From contig JAJXZZ010000031.1 in the NCBI GenBank assembly GCA_021779795.1, positions 1 to 13,196 of the forward strand: a stretch of 13,196 nt of DNA, written 5' to 3'. Position numbers and translations under genes: made by a program. The notes beneath the pieces are model-generated. The model was not told the DNA's origin. It made no database searches and saw only the letters and a program-made list of their open reading frames with translations. The stretch is from Acidobacteriota bacterium. GTDB taxonomy: Bacteria > Acidobacteriota > Vicinamibacteria > Vicinamibacterales > Fen-181. Shown here one piece after another: positions 9,529 through 13,196 of this stretch (its first letter is position 1; every line of letters starts with the position of its first letter).

Positions 9529-10305
9529 ATGAACACCGATACCTCTCCTCCCGATGCGCCTGGCGGCGCCCGAGCGCCACGGCATCCGGCTGCCGACGCG
9601 AACGCCGAGACGGAACGCCTGCGCGCGCTTCTCGACCGGCAGCCCACCTGCCTCCTGCGCCTGCGCATGGACGGCCGCATCCTGGCGGCCAACGACGCGG
9701 CGCTGGCCCAGTTGGCCGCCCGAACGCTCGGGGAGGCCCTGGACCACGAATTTACGGACAGGCTGCGGACCAACCCCGAGGACCTCTGGCGGGACTTCGC
9801 CGGCCGCGTGCGCGCGAACGGCGCGGCCTCGTGCCGGTGCGTGCTGACCGACCTCGCCGGGGCCGATCACGACGTGCAGATCCAGGGCGTCCGCCAGGGC
9901 GGCCATCCCGATGGCGCCGACTCCATCATCGTGTCGGTGCGGGACATCTCGGCGATGGCCGGCCTCGAGCGAGCGCTCGAGGCGCAGGGCGAGATTCGGC
10001 GCGAGCTCGACCGGGCACGGGAGGAGTTGGAGCGGGCCGCGGCCGAGCGGCAGCGGCTGCTGGCGCGGCTCGCGGAACGCGAGGTCGAAGTGGGCCAGCT
10101 CTCCCGCATGCTCGAAGCCGACCGGGAGCGCCATCGGGCCCGTCAAGCCGGCGACCCGGCGCAGGTCGCGTCGCTGCTGGTCGTGGCCTCACGGTCGATC
10201 GCGATCGCGCGCAAGCTGGTGGAGGCCGGCGGCCGGCCCGACGGGCCGACCGCGCCGGGGCAGGAGCCCGGTCCCCCGGCCGGCGGGGGAAGGGAGGCCG
10301 TATGA
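9529..10305 (+). CDS. PAS domain protein with C-terminal coiled coil
   Basis: A 258-residue cytoplasmic protein. A disordered, Pro/Ala-rich start (1-25) leads to a PAS domain at about 30-142, with the core GRILAANDAALAQLAA (49-64) and the closing strand and cap IIVSVRDISAM (133-143). A charged heptad coiled coil runs from about 144 to 206, then a helix (211-234) and a Pro/Gly tail. There is no kinase, GGDEF, EAL or DNA-binding output domain. PAS domains sense small ligands, redox state or partner proteins; ligand residues cannot be assigned here. The ATG at 9529 is preferred over an in-frame TTG at 9520, although GAGG directly abuts the ATG, so the true start is uncertain by three codons. The stop overlaps the PilZ start (ATGA), implying coupled translation and a shared role. 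The PAS fold is a confident reading; the signal is unknown. Confidence 0.8.
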   Translation: MNTDTSPPDAPGGARAPRHPAADANAETERLRALLDRQPTCLLRLRMDGRILAANDAALAQLAARTLGEALDHEFTDRLRTNPEDLWRDFAGRVRANGAASCRCVLTDLAGADHDVQIQGVRQGGHPDGADSIIVSVRDISAMAGLERALEAQGEIRRELDRAREELERAAAERQRLLARLAEREVEVGQLSRMLEADRERHRARQAGDPAQVASLLVVASRSIAIARKLVEAGGRPDGPTAPGQEPGPPAGGGREAV

Positions 10306-10778
10306 CGAAGGCATCGCGCCCGGCCGAAGCGGCGCCGGGCGCCCACCACGACGCGAACGCCGGGACGGAACAGGGCGGCGACACCGGGGAGCGGCGAGTC
10401 GCGCCCCGGCTGCCCGCCGCGCTCGTGCCCGCGATCGCGGGCGTTCGCCTGGAGTCGGTCGAGGGGGCCGTCGAGGGGCGGCTGGTCAACATCTCGACCA
10501 GCGGCGTGCTGGTCGAGTGCGGCACGCGAGTGAGAGTCGGCGGCGAAGTGACCATCCGCTTCGCCGGCACCTTCTCGCCGGCCGCGGCGCCGGCCCGCGC
10601 CGTCCGCACGGCGGTTTCCCAGATCGGCCAGGACGGGACGCTGCGCTACCAGGTCGGCCTCGCCTTCCTGTCGGCCATTGCCCTGCCCGACCCGGGAACC
10701 TCCGAGGGGCCAGGGAAGGTGAGCCGGCCCGCGACGCCGGCCGCGCGCGTCGGCGGCGCGCCGCGCAACCGCTGGTAG
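10302..10778 (+). CDS. PilZ domain protein (probable c-di-GMP receptor)
   Basis: A 158-residue protein with a polar N-terminal tail (1-28) and one PilZ domain at about 30-126. Both c-di-GMP binding motifs are visible: RVAPR (32-36, the RxxxR arm) and NISTSG (63-68, the [D/N]xSxxG loop). The rest shows the expected beta barrel, ending YQVGLAFL (116-123). The last 30 residues are low-complexity and look disordered. It should bind c-di-GMP and pass the signal on by protein contact, since no output domain is attached. AGGGAGG (10291-10297) lies 4 nt before the ATG, inside the end of the PAS gene, and the start overlaps that gene's stop by 4 bp. The PAS/coiled-coil protein is the obvious candidate partner. 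Sure of the family; the downstream target is unknown. Confidence 0.87.
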   Translation: MTKASRPAEAAPGAHHDANAGTEQGGDTGERRVAPRLPAALVPAIAGVRLESVEGAVEGRLVNISTSGVLVECGTRVRVGGEVTIRFAGTFSPAAAPARAVRTAVSQIGQDGTLRYQVGLAFLSAIALPDPGTSEGPGKVSRPATPAARVGGAPRNRW

Positions 10779-10793
10779 CGGCCGTCGCGGCCG
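10779..10793. terminator. Stem-loop between convergent genes (possible bidirectional terminator)
   Basis: CGGCC (10779-10783) and GGCCG (10789-10793) can pair around a 5-nt loop in the 22-bp gap between the PilZ stop and the ClC stop. It sits where a shared terminator would be expected. No T-runs flank it, so the call rests mostly on position. Confidence 0.3.
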
Positions 10794-10800
10794 GCCGGGA

Positions 10801-12525
10801 TCAGTCGGCGGCCTCGCCGAGGTTCCTGTAGGTGTCGAGCACGTCTCGCTGCGAGATCACGCCTTCGAGCCTGCTGAAGTCGGCGCGGCTGACGACGGGA
10901 ACGAGCCGCCAGCGGCCGACGTAGCGCAGCGCCACTTCCAGCGGGTGGTCGGGGTGCAGGCGGGGAGGCTGGTGCTCGGCCAGGACCGATTTCAGGTCCG
11001 AGGCGCCCTGGCCCTGCTCGCCCAGCCGATCCAGCTCCTTGAGGCTGATGCCGGCCCAGCCGCCCGAGGCCAGGCGGACGAGCATCGCGTCGGCCGACGC
11101 CGCCTTCATCTTCTCCCGCACGCCGTCCACCGTCTCCTCGTCGCCCACCACCAGTTCGGCGGCCGGCCGCATGGCGTCCTCGACGCGCAGGATGTCCTCC
11201 TCGCGCTGCTCCTCCATCGACGGCAGCTCCAGCCCGTCCTGCCTGGTCAGGACGTCGAAGATCGGCGTCGGCTGCAGGGCGCGCGAGACCAGGTAGGCCA
11301 TCGTGTTGGCGACAAGGACGGGCAGGATGATCGAGTAGTTGCCGCTGACCTCGAGGACCATGAAGACCGACGTCATCGGCGCCCGCAGGAACCCGGCGAA
11401 CAGCACGCCCATGCCCACCAGGGCGTAGGTGCCGGGCGAGGCGAGCAGCCGGGGCAGGAACACGTGCTCGGCGCCGCCGACCGCCGCCCCCAGCATGGCG
11501 CCGATGAACAGCGTCGGCGCGAACATGCCGCCCGGCGTCCCGCTCACGAACGACAGCAGCGTCGCCACCATCTTGAGGCCGGCCAGGATGGCGAGGAACT
11601 GCCACGTGAACTGGCCGTGCATCGCCTGGTCCATGTACTCGTAGCCCGCGCCCATCACCTGCGGGGCCCCCAGCCAGGCGATCAGGCCGATGAGCAGGCC
11701 GGCGACGGCGGGCTGGACGTAGCGCGTCCAGGGGGGCAGGCCGGCGCATACGCGGCGAAGCCGCCCGATCCCGCCGGCGAAGGTCACCGACAGCAGCCCG
11801 CCGATCAGGCCCAGCACGGCGTAGGCGATGAGTTCCGAGGGGTGCTGCAGATGCACGGCCGGGATGCGGAACAGCGGCTCCGACCCGAGGAACCACCGCA
11901 TGACGACGACGCTCGACACGGCCGAGAGGACGACCGACCCGAGGATGCCGGCCGACCAGCGCCCGATGACCTCCTCGATGACGAACAGCACCGCCGAGAT
12001 CGGGGCGTTGAACGCGGCCGCCAGGCCGGCGGCGGCGCCGACCGGGGCGATGAGACGCATCCGGTCGCGCGACAGGCGGACGCGCCGGCCGAGGGCGGAC
12101 GCCAGGCTGGCGCCGATCTGCAGCGACGGGTCCTCGGGGCCCAGCGAGTGGCCCGAGCCGATGGCGACGGCCGCGGTGATGAACTTGCCCACCGCCGTGC
12201 GCAGCGGGATGTAGCCGTTGTAGATGTAGAGGGCGGCCTTGGTCTGGTTCACGCCGCTGCCGCGCACGGTCGGGAACACGTGGATGACCAGCGCCGCGAC
12301 GCCGAGCCCCGCCAGCGCGGGCGCGAGCATGAGCCGGAGCGGCGACACGACGCCTCCCGACCCGAGCAGGTAGATCCGGCACCAGTCGATCGAGAACCGG
12401 AAGCAGACGACGGCGAGCCCGGAGAAGATGCCGATGAACACCGAGAGGACCAGGAAGAAGCGCTCCTCGCGGGAGGCGGCACGCCGGGATTCGGCCGTCG
12501 GATCGTCCACGTCAGCTCCCTTCAT
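10801..12525 (-). CDS. ClC family chloride channel/antiporter with two CBS domains
   Basis: A 574-residue ClC protein that should move chloride across the inner membrane. The membrane core is about 24-425. Signature loops are intact: GSGV (89-92), GPEDP (129-133) with E131 at the gating-glutamate place, NAPISAVLFVIEE (173-185) with a glutamate at the internal proton-glutamate place, and GGMFAP (332-337). The two glutamates favour a Cl-/H+ exchanger over a passive channel, by analogy with the E. coli protein. GSGV rather than the Asn-rich loop of fluoride exporters argues against fluoride. Two CBS domains follow (about 450-500 and 510-568), a usual site for nucleotide regulation. The start overlaps the end of the upstream TPR gene by 14 bp. 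A GTG at 12510, five codons in, has the better ribosome site (AAGGGAG, 12522-12516) and lies 1 nt past that gene's stop, so the true protein may be 569 residues. Confidence 0.93.
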   Translation of the reverse strand: MKGADVDDPTAESRRAASREERFFLVLSVFIGIFSGLAVVCFRFSIDWCRIYLLGSGGVVSPLRLMLAPALAGLGVAALVIHVFPTVRGSGVNQTKAALYIYNGYIPLRTAVGKFITAAVAIGSGHSLGPEDPSLQIGASLASALGRRVRLSRDRMRLIAPVGAAAGLAAAFNAPISAVLFVIEEVIGRWSAGILGSVVLSAVSSVVVMRWFLGSEPLFRIPAVHLQHPSELIAYAVLGLIGGLLSVTFAGGIGRLRRVCAGLPPWTRYVQPAVAGLLIGLIAWLGAPQVMGAGYEYMDQAMHGQFTWQFLAILAGLKMVATLLSFVSGTPGGMFAPTLFIGAMLGAAVGGAEHVFLPRLLASPGTYALVGMGVLFAGFLRAPMTSVFMVLEVSGNYSIILPVLVANTMAYLVSRALQPTPIFDVLTRQDGLELPSMEEQREEDILRVEDAMRPAAELVVGDEETVDGVREKMKAASADAMLVRLASGGWAGISLKELDRLGEQGQGASDLKSVLAEHQPPRLHPDHPLEVALRYVGRWRLVPVVSRADFSRLEGVISQRDVLDTYRNLGEAAD

Positions 12526-13196
12526 GCAGCCTCGCGATGAGGACCAGGGCCCGGTCGGCCGGCGTCGGATCCGCGCACGTCGTGGCGAACCGGCGCTCGA
12601 TCCCGAACACCAGCGTCATCGCGCCTTCCGCCATGTCGGGATCCCTCCAGAGGGCCCACGGCGTCAGCCTGGGCTTCATCTTCTGCCAGGCCGCGGCGAG
12701 GTCCTGCCCCTCGGCCGGCGCGGCGGCGGTCGGAGCAACCGTCTTCGCGGCGGCGGTCGCGGCGGCGACGCCCGCCGGGGCGCACGCCTCCAGCCGCTTG
12801 CCGGCGGCCGCGAACGCCGCGATCACGAGGCGGTTGCGCTCGGCGACGGGGATCGGGCGCCGGAACGGGTCCATTCGCAGCACGAGGTCGGCGGTCTCGA
12901 GCCGCGCGGCGCTCTCGGCGTCGAGCCGGCCGAGGGCCTCGGCCTGGCGGAGGTACTGCCGCGCCAGCGCGTAGCGCCGCAGCTCGAACGCGGAGCGGCC
13001 GGCCCCGACGAGCGCCGCCTGGTTCTTCGGCAGGTCCTTGAGGGAGGTCGTGAAGGCGGCCAGCGCGTCAACGTAGTCGTCGGCCCGCATGAAGAGGTCG
13101 CCGACCTGCGCCCGCTTGACCGGGTCGTCGCCGATGTTCGCCGCCAGGGCGATCAGCTCCGACTGCGCCTGGGGCTTCTCGCCGATCGCGAGCAGG
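12512..13196 (-). CDS. TPR-like protein, 5' end outside the window
   Basis: The reading frame stays open to the right edge, so only the last 227 residues are visible; an internal Met at 13090 is not the start. The visible part begins with helix-turn-helix TPR-like repeats: pairs of helices around QAQSELIALAANIGDD, then the segment ending DLFMRADDYVDALAAF, then NQAALVGAGRSAFELRRYALARQYL. An Ala/Pro-rich linker and a final region with LEAC and TTCADPTPADRALVLIARLHE follow. Two cysteines (in LEAC and TTC) are the only ones in this part. There is no catalytic motif; a scaffold or protein-binding role is all that can be inferred. It overlaps the ClC gene by 14 bp, so the two are probably cotranscribed and translationally coupled. 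Confidence 0.8.
   Translation of the reverse strand, partial: LLAIGEKPQAQSELIALAANIGDDPVKRAQVGDLFMRADDYVDALAAFTTSLKDLPKNQAALVGAGRSAFELRRYALARQYLRQAEALGRLDAESAARLETADLVLRMDPFRRPIPVAERNRLVIAAFAAAGKRLEACAPAGVAAATAAAKTVAPTAAAPAEGQDLAAAWQKMKPRLTPWALWRDPDMAEGAMTLVFGIERRFATTCADPTPADRALVLIARLHEGS

Noticed and set aside
7395..9773. A 792-codon minus-strand open frame opposite the lipoprotein gene
   Set aside because: It runs across two gene boundaries and reads as biased shadow sequence. The plus strand has a signal peptide, lipobox and repeat-by-repeat beta-helix.
10801..12525. The ClC protein as a fluoride exporter
   Set aside because: The first signature loop is GSGV and the gating region is GPEDP, unlike the Asn-rich loop of fluoride-type ClCs; CBS domains also fit the chloride branch.
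10945..12540. A plus-strand 531-codon frame opposite the ClC gene
   Set aside because: It is charged low-complexity sequence with no domain; the minus strand encodes a complete ClC-CBS protein.

Overview
The window is a chromosomal, very GC-rich stretch (about 70% G+C by eye). It has almost no spacer DNA and no sign of phage, transposon, CRISPR, tRNA or rRNA. A Ser/Thr kinase fused to TPRs, a PDZ-membrane-GAF-PP2C phosphatase, a choice-of-anchor Q type beta-helix lipoprotein and the base composition together recall soil Acidobacteriota, perhaps Vicinamibacteria. This placement is an inference from gene style; no marker gene is present, and Myxococcota or Gemmatimonadota cannot be excluded.

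Layout. Eight genes run forward from 112 to 10778. (1) A membrane Ser/Thr kinase with a TolB-like remnant and TPRs, behind a recognisable sigma70-like promoter. (2) A 105-residue all-beta protein of unknown function, 19 bp downstream with a near-perfect Shine-Dalgarno. (3) A PDZ / multi-TM / GAF / SpoIIE-type phosphatase, behind its own extended -10 promoter. (4, 5) lemA and an htpX-like M48 membrane protease, behind a second extended -10 promoter. (6) A secreted beta-helix lipoprotein with an unusual ~200-residue insertion. (7, 8) A PAS/coiled-coil protein translationally coupled (ATGA overlap) to a PilZ protein. Two genes run in reverse and converge on the PilZ gene: a TPR protein cut by the right edge, then an overlapping ClC chloride transporter with two CBS domains.

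How they may work together. Genes 1-3 place a kinase, a small soluble protein and a phosphatase side by side, which suggests, but does not prove, a phospho-signalling group. LemA and HtpX are a recurrent pair linked to membrane-protein quality control. The PAS and PilZ proteins look like a sensor/adaptor and c-di-GMP receptor pair with no cyclase or phosphodiesterase beside them. The remaining genes are ordinary envelope and transport functions. I found no clear new defence or mobile system. The most interesting points are the kinase/small-protein/phosphatase neighbourhood, the PAS-PilZ pair, the interrupted anchor domain of the lipoprotein, and two look-alike extended -10 promoters.
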